In this document: piece by piece, positions 17,846 through 27,070 of the stretch
Position numbering within the stretch: the stretch's first letter is position 1
Layout: each line of letters opens with the position of its first letter
Notes under the pieces: generated by a model
What the model saw: the letters and a program-made list of their open reading frames with translations, nothing else
Databases searched by the model: none
What the model was told of the DNA's origin: nothing
Translations under genes and position numbers: made by a program
Assembly (NCBI RefSeq): GCF_010435915.1
Contig: NZ_JAAFZH010000002.1
Span: forward strand, 637,532-701,531
DNA from: Spirosoma terrae
GTDB lineage: Bacteria > Bacteroidota > Bacteroidia > Cytophagales > Spirosomataceae
Direction of reading: 5' to 3'
Length of the DNA: 64,000 nt

Positions 17846-18664
17846 CTACTGAGTCCATTCCGCCAGGTTTTTGATTAATTCGTTGGTTTGTTTCCGATAT
17901 TGATAAGGAGAAAAGCCCGTAAATTCTTTGAAGGCTCGAATGAAATGCGACTGGTCGGCATAGCCGTTGTCGAAAGCAATGTCGGAGAGCTTATGGTAGC
18001 CACTGTTACGTAACTGGCGCAAGGATGACTGAAAGCGGCAGATTCGGGCGAATAATCGGGGAGAAATACCAACGCGCTGCTTGAAATTACGCTCAAGACT
18101 TCGCTCCGATACATTCAATATCTCCTGTAATTCTTTCAGTGATACGTTCCCCTGCGATGCAAAGAAGGTAGCCAGCGCATAATCTGTCGTTACGTCTCGG
18201 TCGCAATTATTATGTCGGATTTTTGTCGATAAATAAGTTGATAGGAGGTTAATCTGATCTGTTGTCGTTGAGGCCGCGTTGAGTTGTTCCACCAGCGATT
18301 TCTCCTGTACACGCAGCAACAGGTTTATATCAACGCAAGTATCGGTCAGTTCGTTGGCATCCAGGCCAAAAACCGAGTGGAGTACATGCGGATAAAAGCA
18401 AATTCCTACGGTTTTGAGGGGGCCGCTTGTATGCAATTCGCGATGATGAACCGTTTGGCCATAGAGAAAAAGCGCGGGAAGTTCCTTCTTGCTCTGATCG
18501 AAGAACTTGCCGGATTGCTCCTGTTGAAACAACAGGCCAGGGCAACCGTCGGGGATTGGTCTGAAGATGGTTGATGAACTAGGTACTGTAGGGCTTTCCA
18601 ACACCCAGAAATACTGAACGTAGCCTTTGAGCGACGGGGGCGGTGGAAGGTGTTGGTAGTTCAT
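17846..18664 (-). CDS. AraC-family transcriptional regulator
   Basis: This 272-residue regulator has an N-terminal ligand-type domain (about 1-140, of the class often named DUF6597, opening with PPPSLKGYVQYFWVLE) and a C-terminal AraC DNA-binding domain (about 160-262). The two helix-turn-helix units are visible around SLKELQEILNVSERSLERNF and KLSDIAFDNGYADQSHFIRA, ending in FKEFTGFSPYQYRK. It probably controls the adjacent NAD(P)-binding/DUF1772 genes transcribed in the same direction 67 bases downstream. The inducer is unknown. Confidence 0.92.
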   Translation of the reverse strand: MNYQHLPPPPSLKGYVQYFWVLESPTVPSSSTIFRPIPDGCPGLLFQQEQSGKFFDQSKKELPALFLYGQTVHHRELHTSGPLKTVGICFYPHVLHSVFGLDANELTDTCVDINLLLRVQEKSLVEQLNAASTTTDQINLLSTYLSTKIRHNNCDRDVTTDYALATFFASQGNVSLKELQEILNVSERSLERNFKQRVGISPRLFARICRFQSSLRQLRNSGYHKLSDIAFDNGYADQSHFIRAFKEFTGFSPYQYRKQTNELIKNLAEWTQ

Positions 18665-18711
18665 TATGTTTCACCAAAAGCGAGCAGACTACTACGTAAT
18701 GATTTAAAAAG

Positions 18712-18745
18712 AAAACGTCCCAAAGGTTTGATTTTTTGGGACGTT
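18712..18745 (-). terminator. Intrinsic terminator after the M20 amidohydrolase gene
   Basis: AACGTCCCAAA (18714-18724) pairs with TTTGGGACGTT (18735-18745). On the minus strand the stem is followed by TTTTCTTTTT. Confidence 0.8.
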
Positions 18746-18758
18746 ACAATCAAAAATA

Positions 18759-20201
18759 TTATTTACGGTAATCTAAGGGTGGTTTTCGGTCTCCAGCCAG
18801 CGATTTATAGACAAATTCCTGACCGCCACGTGCTTTATAGAGTTCTGTTTTGGCCTGTTTGATAGTATCTGGCTGGTTAAATAAATCGATCGCACTCAGC
18901 GAAATGGTTTTGGCAGCTACCATCATTCCTTTATAACCGATCGACATGCCATTGCAGGCAACAGCCTGCCAGCTGTGGGGCGGTATACCCGGAACGAACG
19001 TAGCGGTCGATAAGCCAGCGGTTGGAATCACCCAGCTTACATCGCCTACGTCGGTAGAGGCCGAGCCAACACCATTCAGTGCATAAGGCTGAATGGACGC
19101 GGCATAGTCGACAGGAGGCAGGCTTTCGCTATAAACGGTTTTGCGGATTTTGTTGGCGAAATCGGTTTCGTTGGCTGTATAGTTTACGCCACCAACTTGC
19201 TCCAGGTTTTTCTGCATCACGCGGGCCAGGGTTTCGTTTGGCAGTAGATTATAGAGCCCAGCCAGAATTTCGTAGTCCATAGTGGTTTCCGTTCCCAGAG
19301 CAGCCGCCTGCGCCGTTTTCATTAATCGCGCCCAGATTTCTTCTAACCCTTTCGCTGTTGGGTGGCGGATGGTGTATTCTACTTCTGCATAGTCGGGAAC
19401 GATGTTCGACGTTAGGCCGCCTTTTTTAATAACGTAGTGAATGCGCGTTGTTGAGCTAACGTGTTCGCGCATCATATTGACCATATAGTTCATCGCTTCT
19501 ACCGCATCGAGGGCCGAACGTCCTTTCTCCGGCGAGGCAGCGGCATGGGCAGCCAGCCCTTTAAACTGGAAGTTAGCCACCCGATAGGCGAGTGACGACG
19601 ATGGACTGGCGCTATTACGATCGCCAGGATGCCAGTGCAACGTAGCGTCCACATTGTTGAATAATCCAGCTTTCACCAGATACGTTTTACCGCCACCGGC
19701 ACCTTCCTCGGCTGGTGTTCCAATGAGCTGAATGGTACCGGGTTTTCCAGATTGCTGCAGCCAGTTTTTGACGGCTACTGCGGCTGCTACTGAGCCAACA
19801 CCAAACAGATTGTGCCCACAGCCGTGTCCATAAGCGTTAGGCACCAGCGGCTTTCGGAAGGGAACCGAATCTTGCGACAGACCTGGCAATGCATCCATTT
19901 CGGCAAGAATGCTAATAACTGGAGCTCCCTTGCCGAAACTGGCTACAAAGGAAGTTGGTATATCGGCTACGCCCGTCGTGATGGTAAAGCCCTGTTGCTT
20001 TAATTCGTTCTGTAGCAACTGACTGGTCTGTTCTTCCAGGTAGCCGGGTTCGGCGAGTTTCCAGATACGTCCGGCGAGTTCAGCGTAATGAGCATACTGC
20101 TTATCCAGTTGCGAAATGATCTTTGTTTTGTCGGTTTGTGCATGAAGCGTACTGCACAGGAAGAAAGCGATGAGCGCAAGAACAGTTGATTTAAAATGCA
20201 T
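18759..20201 (-). CDS. Exported M20-family amidohydrolase (AbgB-like)
   Basis: This 480-residue metallo-amidohydrolase has a signal peptide ending LHAQ (1-21). The M20D features are EMDALPGLSQ (about 101-110), the metal-binding GHGCGHNLFGVGS (about 124-136), GTPAEEGAGGGK (about 161-172, with the catalytic Glu pair) and a His in THLHWHPGD-like LHWHPGD. It most resembles subunit B of aminobenzoyl-glutamate hydrolase, which cleaves p-aminobenzoyl-glutamate or similar N-acyl amino acids. Export would let it act on external folate breakdown products or peptides, which is inference. It is a single gene with its own terminator. Confidence 0.88.
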   Translation of the reverse strand: MHFKSTVLALIAFFLCSTLHAQTDKTKIISQLDKQYAHYAELAGRIWKLAEPGYLEEQTSQLLQNELKQQGFTITTGVADIPTSFVASFGKGAPVISILAEMDALPGLSQDSVPFRKPLVPNAYGHGCGHNLFGVGSVAAAVAVKNWLQQSGKPGTIQLIGTPAEEGAGGGKTYLVKAGLFNNVDATLHWHPGDRNSASPSSSLAYRVANFQFKGLAAHAAASPEKGRSALDAVEAMNYMVNMMREHVSSTTRIHYVIKKGGLTSNIVPDYAEVEYTIRHPTAKGLEEIWARLMKTAQAAALGTETTMDYEILAGLYNLLPNETLARVMQKNLEQVGGVNYTANETDFANKIRKTVYSESLPPVDYAASIQPYALNGVGSASTDVGDVSWVIPTAGLSTATFVPGIPPHSWQAVACNGMSIGYKGMMVAAKTISLSAIDLFNQPDTIKQAKTELYKARGGQEFVYKSLAGDRKPPLDYRK

Positions 20202-20392
20202 ATGGTAAATGATTGACTATAAGAGATACGGCCACCAATAGTATTAGAAGAAGGTCGGTGGATTATATTTTGCTATAAAGTTAACCTATAGATAAAAAGA
20301 ATGGTTAATTTTATTTTGTTAGATTATAATTGGGTAATAATTGATTTATGTGATTTAATATTCTTGTTGTAATGGAGAGTATTTGGGGTTAT

Positions 20393-20473
20393 GTAGCCTG
20401 GGCGTCCGGGTATAAACCGCACTAGTTTACCAGTACTAGATTGGGCTAATCCAGACATGGACATTCAGGCTAC
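20393..20473. repeat. Imperfect fold-back repeat overlapping the accC stop codon
   Basis: GTAGCCTG at the left end is matched by CAGGCTAC at the right end, with further partial pairing inwards (GGCGTCC against GGACATT). The sequence resembles the larger fold-back element at 27962-28064 (GTAGCGTGGACGTCC). It may act as the accC terminator. Confidence 0.55.
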
Positions 20474-21969
20474 TTCAAGCGGTTTTCTTTCCACTTGCTA
20501 CGTGTTTGGGTTAATTGAACCGGCGCTACGTTGGTAGTAGGTTTCTGGTTCTGCAGAAGCCAGGCCGCCAGAACAGCTGCGAGATCAGATTCTGTTTGGT
20601 CTGATTTAGCTGTTAATGAATCGGGAGTAAAGTAGTTGGCTACGAATCCCGTATCGAATTGGCCAGATCGGAACGCTTCATGTTCCATCACAAAACGGCA
20701 GAAACCCAGCGTGGTTTGTACGCCCGAAATCTGGTATTCATCAATAGCCCGTATCATCTTTTGAATCGCTTCCTCGCGCGAATCGCCATACGTAATGAGC
20801 TTGGCAATCATCGGATCATAATAAATAGGAATGCTCATACCCTGTTCAAATCCATCGTCTACGCGAACACCGTTGCCCTGCGGCCGTACGTACGTATCAA
20901 GTGTTCCGACATCGGGGAGAAAATTATTGGCGGGGTCTTCGGCGTAAACCCGAATTTCAACGGCATGCCCTTTGATCTGTAAATCGTCCTGTTCAATGGC
21001 TAACGGTTTACCTTCCGCAATGTAAATCATTTGCTTAACCAGGTCGACTCCGGTGATCAGTTCCGTCACTGGATGTTCGACCTGCAGGCGCGTATTCATT
21101 TCCAGAAAGTAGAAATTGAGCTGGTCATCCACAATAAACTCCACTGTTCCGGCCCCGTAGTAACCACAGGCCCGTGCTACGTCCACAGCAGCCCGGCCCA
21201 TTGCGTCTCTGATTTCTGGCGTCAGGATGGCCGATGGTGCCTCTTCTACCACTTTCTGATGTCGACGCTGAATGGAACACTCCCGCTCGAACAGATGGAT
21301 AATATTGCCGTGTTGGTCGCCCAGCACCTGAATTTCGACGTGCCGGGGCGACGTAACGTATTTTTCAATGAACACAGATCCATCGCCAAAAGCGGATTGC
21401 GCTTCGCTGACGGCTCGATCCATTTGCTCGTCGAAGTCATGTTCTGCTTCTACGACCCGCATTCCTTTTCCACCACCACCCGCACTGGCTTTGATCAGGA
21501 TAGGATAACCAATTTTTGCTGAAATGGCCTTCGCTTCGGCCCGGTCTGTAATAGCCGACGGCGTTCCCGGAACCATCGGAATGTTATAATTCGCTACGGC
21601 AGCCTTAGCGGCTAATTTACTGCCCATGACTTCGATGCTCTCCGGCGATGGGCCAATAAAAATAAACCCGGCTTCGCGGACCATTCGGGAGAAATTGGCA
21701 TTCTCAGAAAGAAATCCATAGCCGGGATGAATGGCATCCACATTCAATTGTCGGCATACCTCAATAATGACATCAGCTTTCAGATAGGACTCAGAGGAAG
21801 GGGCTGGACCCACGCAGTACGCTTCGTCGGCGTAGCGGACATGGAGAGCGTTTCGATCTGCTTCGGAAAAAATAGCTACTGTCTGAATGCCCATTTCTCG
21901 GGCCGTACGCATGATTCGCAGGGCAATTTCACCTCGGTTAGCGACTAGAATTTTCTTAATCTCGGGCAT
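20470..21969 (-). CDS. accC: Biotin carboxylase subunit of an acyl-CoA carboxylase
   Basis: This 499-residue biotin carboxylase charges the biotin of a carrier protein with bicarbonate and ATP, for acetyl-CoA or propionyl-CoA carboxylation. The N-terminal motif KKILVANRGEIALRIMRTAR, the ATP-grasp glycine loop SAGGGGKGMRVV (about 163-174), FIEKYVTSPRHVEIQVLGD (about 200-218) and EMNTRLQVEHPVTELITG (about 292-309) are all present. It is about 50 residues longer than E. coli AccC, with a poorly conserved tail, as in many propionyl-CoA-type enzymes. No biotin carrier motif (AMKM) is present, so the carrier and carboxyltransferase must be encoded elsewhere. The choice between acetyl- and propionyl-CoA cannot be made from this chain. 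Confidence 0.92.
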   Translation of the reverse strand: MPEIKKILVANRGEIALRIMRTAREMGIQTVAIFSEADRNALHVRYADEAYCVGPAPSSESYLKADVIIEVCRQLNVDAIHPGYGFLSENANFSRMVREAGFIFIGPSPESIEVMGSKLAAKAAVANYNIPMVPGTPSAITDRAEAKAISAKIGYPILIKASAGGGGKGMRVVEAEHDFDEQMDRAVSEAQSAFGDGSVFIEKYVTSPRHVEIQVLGDQHGNIIHLFERECSIQRRHQKVVEEAPSAILTPEIRDAMGRAAVDVARACGYYGAGTVEFIVDDQLNFYFLEMNTRLQVEHPVTELITGVDLVKQMIYIAEGKPLAIEQDDLQIKGHAVEIRVYAEDPANNFLPDVGTLDTYVRPQGNGVRVDDGFEQGMSIPIYYDPMIAKLITYGDSREEAIQKMIRAIDEYQISGVQTTLGFCRFVMEHEAFRSGQFDTGFVANYFTPDSLTAKSDQTESDLAAVLAAWLLQNQKPTTNVAPVQLTQTRSKWKENRLK

Positions 21970-22110
21970 AACGAATAGGAACTATCAGATGCTGAACGCT
22001 AGCTTTGAGCTGGCTGGTAAAATGCAGGCCAGAGCGGTCAAAAACCAACATCTGCCCAAGTTAAAGCATTTGTAACAAAAGGATTAAAAAACTGAATTTT
22101 AGTACACAAG

Positions 22111-22141
22111 TTTGTACTCCCAAAAGATAAGCGTATTTTTG
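22111..22141 (+). promoter_or_regulatory. Bacteroidota-type promoter of the alpha-oxoamine synthase gene
   Basis: A TTTG at 22111-22114 and a TATTTTTG at 22134-22141 are separated by exactly 19 bases, matching the TTTG-N19-TAnnTTTG consensus. This is the best promoter in the window. Transcription should begin near 22148, about 45 bases before the coding start. Confidence 0.8.
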
Positions 22142-22191
22142 CACTTACCGCGTAAAAAACAAGGGTTTAGCCCATTAAACTATAAAAAAAA

Positions 22192-23496
22192 GTGGATTTA
22201 TTTGAGAAACTGCGCACCAATCTAGGTCCTATCGGCTCACCGTCGCGGGAGTTCAACGGCCACCACTATTTCGCATTCCCTAAGCTTGAAGGCGAACTCG
22301 GACCCCGTATGCGTTTCCGGGGAAAAGACGTCCTCAACTGGAGTCTGAACAACTATTTGGGGCTGGCGAATCATCCTGAAGTGCGTAAAGCTGATGCGGA
22401 AGCAGCCGCCAACTGGGGGTTAGCCTATCCGATGGGCGCCCGGATGATGTCGGGAAACAGCGATCTGCACGAGCAATTTGAAAAAGAACTGGCGCAGTTC
22501 GTTGGTAAGGAAGATTCCTTCCTGCTCAACTACGGATATCAGGGGGTTATGTCGGCGATTGAGGCTGTTGTTGATCACCGCGATGTAATCGTTTACGATG
22601 CGGAATGCCACGCCTGTCTGATCGATGGTATCCGTCTTCATAAGGCCAAGATGGGCGAGTACTATAAATTTAACCATAACGACATCGCCAGTCTGGAGAA
22701 AAACCTTCAGCGGGCAACCAAAAAAGCCGAAGAGAAAGGTGGCAGCATTCTGGTCATCACGGAAGGTGTATTTGGTATGTCGGGTAAAGTGGGTAGCCTG
22801 GACAAAATCGTTGCGCTGAAAAAATCATACAACTTCCGGTTACTGGTTGATGATGCACACGGATTTGGAACAATGGGGCCAACCGGTGCTGGTGTAGGAG
22901 AGATGCTCGGATGCCAGGACGGCATCGATTTGTATTTCTCGACATTCGCCAAATCGATGGCAGCGATCGGAGCGTTTATTGCCGCTGACCACGATATTAT
23001 CATGTATCTTAAGTATAACATGCGTTCACAGACCTACGCAAAGGCATTGCCGATGCCTTACGTTGTAGGTGGTCTGAAACGTCTGGAGTTAATCCGCAAT
23101 TCGTCAGAGTATCGGGATAAGCTGTGGGAAAATGTTCGGGCGCTGCAAACCGGTTTGCGTGAGCGTGGTTTCGATATTGGTGATACCGAGTCGCCTGTTA
23201 CGCCAGTATTCCTGCACAATCTGGAAGGTGGCGTTGCTGAAGTAGCAGCTATGACAAAGGATCTGCGCGAAAATATGGGCGTGTTCTGTTCTATTGTTGT
23301 GTACCCAGTTGTACCAAAAGGAACAATCATGCTACGTATCATTCCTACGGCTTCGCATAGCCTCGATGACGTACAATTTACACTCGAAGCTTTCTCAACA
23401 GTGGCGCAGCGCATAGAAGCAGGAGTATACCGCCTAAATTCGGTGCCAACAGCCCCTAAAACGCTCGAAGTATCGGCCGAAGCAGCCACTGAGTAG
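22192..23496 (+). CDS. PLP-dependent alpha-oxoamine synthase (serine palmitoyltransferase-like)
   Basis: This 434-residue fold-type-I PLP enzyme belongs to the alpha-oxoamine synthase group (serine palmitoyltransferase, KBL, BioF), which condenses an amino acid with an acyl-CoA. In Bacteroidota the best-known role is the first step of sphingolipid synthesis. Visible residues are His140 in DAECHACLIDG (ring stacking), DDAHGFGTMG (about 220-229) and the PLP lysine in STFAKSMAAIG (Lys254). That lysine motif differs from the common GTFSKS, so the exact substrate is uncertain. The start is a GTG about 45 bases after a strong promoter, and no upstream ATG is in frame. The histone H1 gene follows on the same strand. 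Confidence 0.85.
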   Translation: MDLFEKLRTNLGPIGSPSREFNGHHYFAFPKLEGELGPRMRFRGKDVLNWSLNNYLGLANHPEVRKADAEAAANWGLAYPMGARMMSGNSDLHEQFEKELAQFVGKEDSFLLNYGYQGVMSAIEAVVDHRDVIVYDAECHACLIDGIRLHKAKMGEYYKFNHNDIASLEKNLQRATKKAEEKGGSILVITEGVFGMSGKVGSLDKIVALKKSYNFRLLVDDAHGFGTMGPTGAGVGEMLGCQDGIDLYFSTFAKSMAAIGAFIAADHDIIMYLKYNMRSQTYAKALPMPYVVGGLKRLELIRNSSEYRDKLWENVRALQTGLRERGFDIGDTESPVTPVFLHNLEGGVAEVAAMTKDLRENMGVFCSIVVYPVVPKGTIMLRIIPTASHSLDDVQFTLEAFSTVAQRIEAGVYRLNSVPTAPKTLEVSAEAATE

Positions 23497-23569
23497 GGTT
23501 TTGCTAAAAAAGTTGCATTTTTTTGCTATTTTTTTGGCTAGGCTATTGCGCTGTATGGGAGAATGACTA

Positions 23570-23605
23570 AATTTCCGCTCAAAACCGCGTTTTTGGGCGG
23601 AAATT
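23570..23605. promoter_or_regulatory. Strong hairpin between the oxoamine synthase and histone H1 genes
   Basis: AATTTCCGC (23570-23578) pairs with GCGGAAATT (23597-23605), and CAAAA with TTTTG adds an inner stem. It lies 35 bases before the histone start. It could be a terminator with a weak T-run, or a leader hairpin of the downstream gene. Confidence 0.6.
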
Positions 23606-23640
23606 GGGCATTTTTCACACTTAAACCCATACAAATAGTT

Positions 23641-23826
23641 ATGGCTCGCTTTGATGAAGTAAAAAATCTGGTTATGTCTTTAGAGGCAGATTTTGAGAAG
23701 TTTTATGAAAAGAACAACCAGGCTGCAGGTACTCGTGTTCGGAAAGGAATGCAGGATTTAAAAACACTTGCACAAACTATCCGTTCCGAAGTTCAGGATA
23801 CCAAGAATAACGCTGAAAAAGCTTAA
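23641..23826 (+). CDS. Bacteroidota 'histone H1'-like small protein
   Basis: This 61-residue protein has the sequence layout of the small 'histone H1' family of Bacteroidota: FDEVKNLVMSLEADFEKFYEK followed by GTRVRKGMQDLKTLAQTIR and a short charged tail. It is expected to be all helical and abundant. Unlike chlamydial Hc1 it lacks a long lysine-alanine tail, and its DNA-binding role is assumed from the family name. The ATG at 23641 is chosen. A frame starting 78 bases upstream would run through the hairpin and lacks family similarity. A strong terminator follows. Confidence 0.85.
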   Translation: MARFDEVKNLVMSLEADFEKFYEKNNQAAGTRVRKGMQDLKTLAQTIRSEVQDTKNNAEKA

Positions 23827-23843
23827 TCATCGGTTTCTAATCC

Positions 23844-23886
23844 GTAAAACGCCCTTCTCCAATTTCAATGGAGAAGGGCGTTTTAC
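23844..23886. terminator. Bidirectional terminator between histone H1 and MaoC genes
   Basis: Perfect 17-bp arms (23844-23860, 23870-23886) with a 9-base loop lie between two convergent genes. Both ends carry A/T runs. Confidence 0.88.
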
Positions 23887-23900
23887 GTTTTCCAAGGCAG

Positions 23901-24317
23901 TTACTGAATCTTTTCGCGGTGCATGAGTGTAGCTACTCCACGAGTGGTCACTTTCTTTGTTGAAACATCGCGGACCTCGCCCAGAATCTGCGCTGTGTGT
24001 TTAGCTGAATCAATAGACTGGACGGTAAAAGTGGCTTCGTAGTCGGTATCGACAAACATGGGGCGTAGAAACTCCAGCGTCTGACCCAGATAGACCGAAC
24101 CATAGCCCGGAAACTCTGTTCCTAATACTTTTGTGAAAACACTGGCACCCAGCATGCCATGAATGATTGGCCGTTTAAAAGGTGTTGTTGCCGCGTAATC
24201 GGGGTCAAGATGAAGGGGATTGTTATCGCCGGTAACACGGGCAAATTCAGCAACGTCGGCCTGCGAAAACCGGAATGTGTACTGATGAACGGCATTGAGT
24301 GAGAATTCAGGAATCAT
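23901..24317 (-). CDS. MaoC-like (R)-specific enoyl-CoA hydratase
   Basis: This 138-residue hot-dog-fold protein has the MaoC hydratase motif FARVTGDNNPLHLDPDYAATTPF (about 25-47 in two parts), where the Asp and His of GDxNPLH form the active site. PIIHGMLGASVFTKVLG follows. Such enzymes hydrate trans-2-enoyl-CoA to the (R)-3-hydroxyacyl form, linking beta-oxidation to other lipid pathways. The length is normal for a single-domain member. It is transcribed alone, towards the histone gene terminator. The acyl chain preference is unknown. Confidence 0.88.
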   Translation of the reverse strand: MIPEFSLNAVHQYTFRFSQADVAEFARVTGDNNPLHLDPDYAATTPFKRPIIHGMLGASVFTKVLGTEFPGYGSVYLGQTLEFLRPMFVDTDYEATFTVQSIDSAKHTAQILGEVRDVSTKKVTTRGVATLMHREKIQ

Positions 24318-24452
24318 GATACCAATGAATAATGAATGACAAAAACAGGCGAGCCAGCTGACTCAGATAAAGACAAAGTCAGCAAAGTTCGGAATGTACC
24401 TCTAAATCATTCATCATTTATCATTGATAATTCTCACGTACCTTCGCAGATT

Positions 24453-25712
24453 ATGCTTAGAAAACTTTTTTCGCTCGAGGCATCTTACGATAAACGTGTG
24501 TTTGGGTTGGATGTGATGCGGGCAATTGCTATTCTGGTTGTGGTTGATTCTCACGCTACGGTGGCTCTCAAAGAATATTACAGTGGTACGTTCCTGCACC
24601 AGTTAATTCCTGATGGCGTCGAGTTGTTTTTTGTGCTCAGTGGTTTTTTAATTGGGGGTATTCTGATACGTTCCTACGAAAAAAAAGGCAGCTTCGACCG
24701 AAGCCTGCTGCTCAATTTCTGGACTCGTCGCTGGTTTCGAACGTTACCTAACTATTATCTAGTCCTGTGTGCCCTGATTGGTTTTACGCTGGCCAGGGCC
24801 TGGCGAAGTGGCCTTCAGCATACGCTACCGCCAACCAACGTAGTAATCAAATACTTCTTTTTCATCCAGAATTTTGCCAGCTACGTTCCCGATTTTTTCC
24901 CGGAAACCTGGAGCCTGGCCATCGAAGAGTGGTCTTACATTACGTTACCCTTATTGCTTTGGGCAATGCATCTGCTGTTGCCCGCCAGCTGGCCTCGTCG
25001 GCGGGTGGTGCTAATTGCTATCTTGACGGTTATTATTGGTACTAATCTGTTGCGGCTGATCATGGCCCTGCAATATCCTATTACAGAAGGTGAGCTAGGT
25101 TTTCGTGGGATTGTACTGACGCGGCTCGATGCTATTTCGTATGGCGTTTTAGCCGCTTATGCCAAGCACTATTTTCCTGGTCAATGGAATGATGAGCGGC
25201 TCAAACGTCGACTTCTGGTGGTTGGGTTGATATTGACAGTAACGGTTGCTTTTACGGCTTCCATTTATATTTTACGGTTCTACGTAGAAACGGGCGTTTA
25301 TCCGCTCTATGTTTTTTATAAGCGTACTTTTTACTTCCTGGTTATTGGCTTGAGTATGACCTTACTCATGCCATACATGGACGGGTGGAAAGCAGCTACG
25401 GGGGGCTGGGCCCGCTTTGGGCTGGCCAGAGCAATTACGCACATCAGCCTGATTTCCTATTCGATGTATCTGCTTAACCTGACTCCGATTATGATCACGT
25501 TCGTGGATCGTGTTCCCACTACGTCGCTAACTGTAGGCTGGATAAAAGTAGGAGTATTTTGGGGATTGGTACTCGTTGTATCAACGTTGCTATTTAAGTA
25601 TTTCGAGAAGCCGGTTACTGGGTTGCGTGAACGCTTATCGGTGAAAGAGCCAACGTTGCTGGCCGGAACAAAAGATCAGGAGCTACGAAATCGGGAATAT
25701 CAACCGAAATAG
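24453..25712 (+). CDS. OafA/YrhL-type membrane acyltransferase
   Basis: This protein of about 419 residues belongs to the acyltransferase-3 family, which transfers acetyl or similar groups to surface polysaccharides across the inner membrane. The family motifs are FGLDVMRAIAILVVVDSHA (with the catalytic His late in helix 1), ELFFVLSGFLIGGILIR, NFWTRRWFRTLPNYYL and ETWSLAIEEWSY. About ten membrane helices follow. The ATG at 24453 is preferred, because a TACCTTCG box ends 9 bases upstream and the sequence before it looks like intergenic ATGAATGA-type repeat. A frame from 24336 would add 39 unrelated residues. The substrate is unknown. Confidence 0.88.
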   Translation: MLRKLFSLEASYDKRVFGLDVMRAIAILVVVDSHATVALKEYYSGTFLHQLIPDGVELFFVLSGFLIGGILIRSYEKKGSFDRSLLLNFWTRRWFRTLPNYYLVLCALIGFTLARAWRSGLQHTLPPTNVVIKYFFFIQNFASYVPDFFPETWSLAIEEWSYITLPLLLWAMHLLLPASWPRRRVVLIAILTVIIGTNLLRLIMALQYPITEGELGFRGIVLTRLDAISYGVLAAYAKHYFPGQWNDERLKRRLLVVGLILTVTVAFTASIYILRFYVETGVYPLYVFYKRTFYFLVIGLSMTLLMPYMDGWKAATGGWARFGLARAITHISLISYSMYLLNLTPIMITFVDRVPTTSLTVGWIKVGVFWGLVLVVSTLLFKYFEKPVTGLRERLSVKEPTLLAGTKDQELRNREYQPK

Positions 25713-25725
25713 CTTACGTGATTGA

Positions 25726-26163
25726 TTAGCTGCTGGTATGGTCGCTTACAATCAGCCAGCGCTTTTTAATTTTTCGCCATAAAAGCGTAAAATGGCCGCC
25801 CGCATTGCCAACTTTGGGCCTTGTCAGATGCCAGCGCCCAATAACATAGGCAACATTGGGAGAAGGAAATGACATTTCCAGTACGTCGAATTTAAGCGTA
25901 CCCATCGACTCCCGATCTGGATAGCGCTTTTTGTAGTTGGCAAGCGTGGCCGCATAACCATACGTAATACCTGTTTTATTGACAAAGGTGAGCGAATCAG
26001 AAGTCCAGTAGGCGCTCATAAATCGGTCAATCCGTCCGTCATTCCAGTCTTCGGTTTGCTGTTTGAGTAGTAGCAAAATGGCTCGTCGGTCTGTTGCCTG
26101 CTGGCCTAGTGCTGGTAAAGACAGGAAAGTGAGAAGGATGAATTTAGTAATAACAGCTAGCAT
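25726..26163 (-). CDS. Exported NTF2-like (DUF4440/SnoaL-type) protein
   Basis: This protein of about 145 residues has a signal peptide (MLAVITKFILLTFLSLPALGQ) and one NTF2-like domain. The typical pattern is AILLLLKQQTEDWNDGRIDRFMSAYW near the start and WLIVSDHTSS at the end. Two further in-frame ATGs lie 24 and 54 bases upstream, but they would place charged residues before the signal peptide. Family members are enzymes, toxin immunity proteins or binding proteins, and no catalytic set can be assigned here. It converges with the acyltransferase gene. Confidence 0.8.
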   Translation of the reverse strand: MLAVITKFILLTFLSLPALGQQATDRRAILLLLKQQTEDWNDGRIDRFMSAYWTSDSLTFVNKTGITYGYAATLANYKKRYPDRESMGTLKFDVLEMSFPSPNVAYVIGRWHLTRPKVGNAGGHFTLLWRKIKKRWLIVSDHTSS

Positions 26164-26288
26164 TTTTATGCGGCCAGATTGATTCATTTGGGTCTTGACA
26201 AGAGCCTTTGCAGTCATGGGTGGTCGAAGTATGGAAGTTGTCTACTTGAGTATACTGTACTCTTCTGTTTATTGTTTACTGATAAGTT

Positions 26289-27026
26289 ATGAGACTGTCT
26301 AATAAAGTTGCCATTATTACCGGAGCGGCTCGTGGAATTGGTCAATGTGGGGCCGAAGTCTTTTGCCGGGAGGGAGCTGCCGTCATCATCTGGGATCTGC
26401 TGGATGAGGGCGAAACCACAGCACAACGTCTACGTGATTTAGGCTTCCAGGCCAGTTTTATGAAGGTCAGTACAACGGACATAGCGGCCATAGAAGCCGC
26501 AACAAAGGCTGTGATTGATCGTTACGGCCGGATTGATATTCTGATTAACAATGCCGGAATAACCCGCGATAAGAGCTTGCTAAAAATGTCGTTCGAAGAA
26601 TGGCAGCAGGTTATTGACGTTAACTTGTCGGGGGTGTTCAACTGCACGAAAATTATTGCGCCCTATATGGTTCAGCAACAATATGGACGTATCATTTGTA
26701 CTTCATCGATCAATGGTGTACATGGAGCTTTTGGCCAAACCAACTATGCCGCAGCGAAAGCCGGTATTATCGGTATGGTACGAACCTGGGCTAAGGAACT
26801 GGGGCCAAAAGGAATTACGGTTAATGCGGTTGCTCCCGGCTATATTCGAACGCCTATGACGGATGCCATGCCGGAAGAGGTGCGAAACCAGGCTGTTTCG
26901 ACCATACCGGTCCGCCGAATTGGTGAACCTACTGATATTGCCTATGCCTATCTGTATTTGGCATCTGATGAAGCCTCGTTTGTTAATGGACACGTATTGG
27001 CCGTTAACGGGGGAGCAGCGCTCTGA
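26289..27026 (+). CDS. fabG: FabG-like 3-oxoacyl-ACP reductase (SDR)
   Basis: This 245-residue classical short-chain dehydrogenase has the cofactor loop TGAARGIG (about 11-18), NNAG (about 88-91), the catalytic Ser in CTSSINGVHG and the Tyr-Lys pair in NYAAAKAG, and ends in NGGAAL. It reduces 3-oxoacyl thioesters in fatty-acid synthesis, or a related substrate. The usual fabD/acpP neighbours are absent, so this is probably a secondary paralogue. The MaoC hydratase 2 kb away could act in the same kind of chemistry, but the genes are not co-transcribed. Confidence 0.85.
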   Translation: MRLSNKVAIITGAARGIGQCGAEVFCREGAAVIIWDLLDEGETTAQRLRDLGFQASFMKVSTTDIAAIEAATKAVIDRYGRIDILINNAGITRDKSLLKMSFEEWQQVIDVNLSGVFNCTKIIAPYMVQQQYGRIICTSSINGVHGAFGQTNYAAAKAGIIGMVRTWAKELGPKGITVNAVAPGYIRTPMTDAMPEEVRNQAVSTIPVRRIGEPTDIAYAYLYLASDEASFVNGHVLAVNGGAAL

Positions 27027-27070
27027 TACATAGCCTATCACGATTTAACGGTTACAATACAGGACCATAG

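Noticed and set aside
21031..21522. 163-codon frame antisense to accC
   Set aside because: The sense strand encodes a strongly conserved biotin carboxylase, and the antisense product has no family features.
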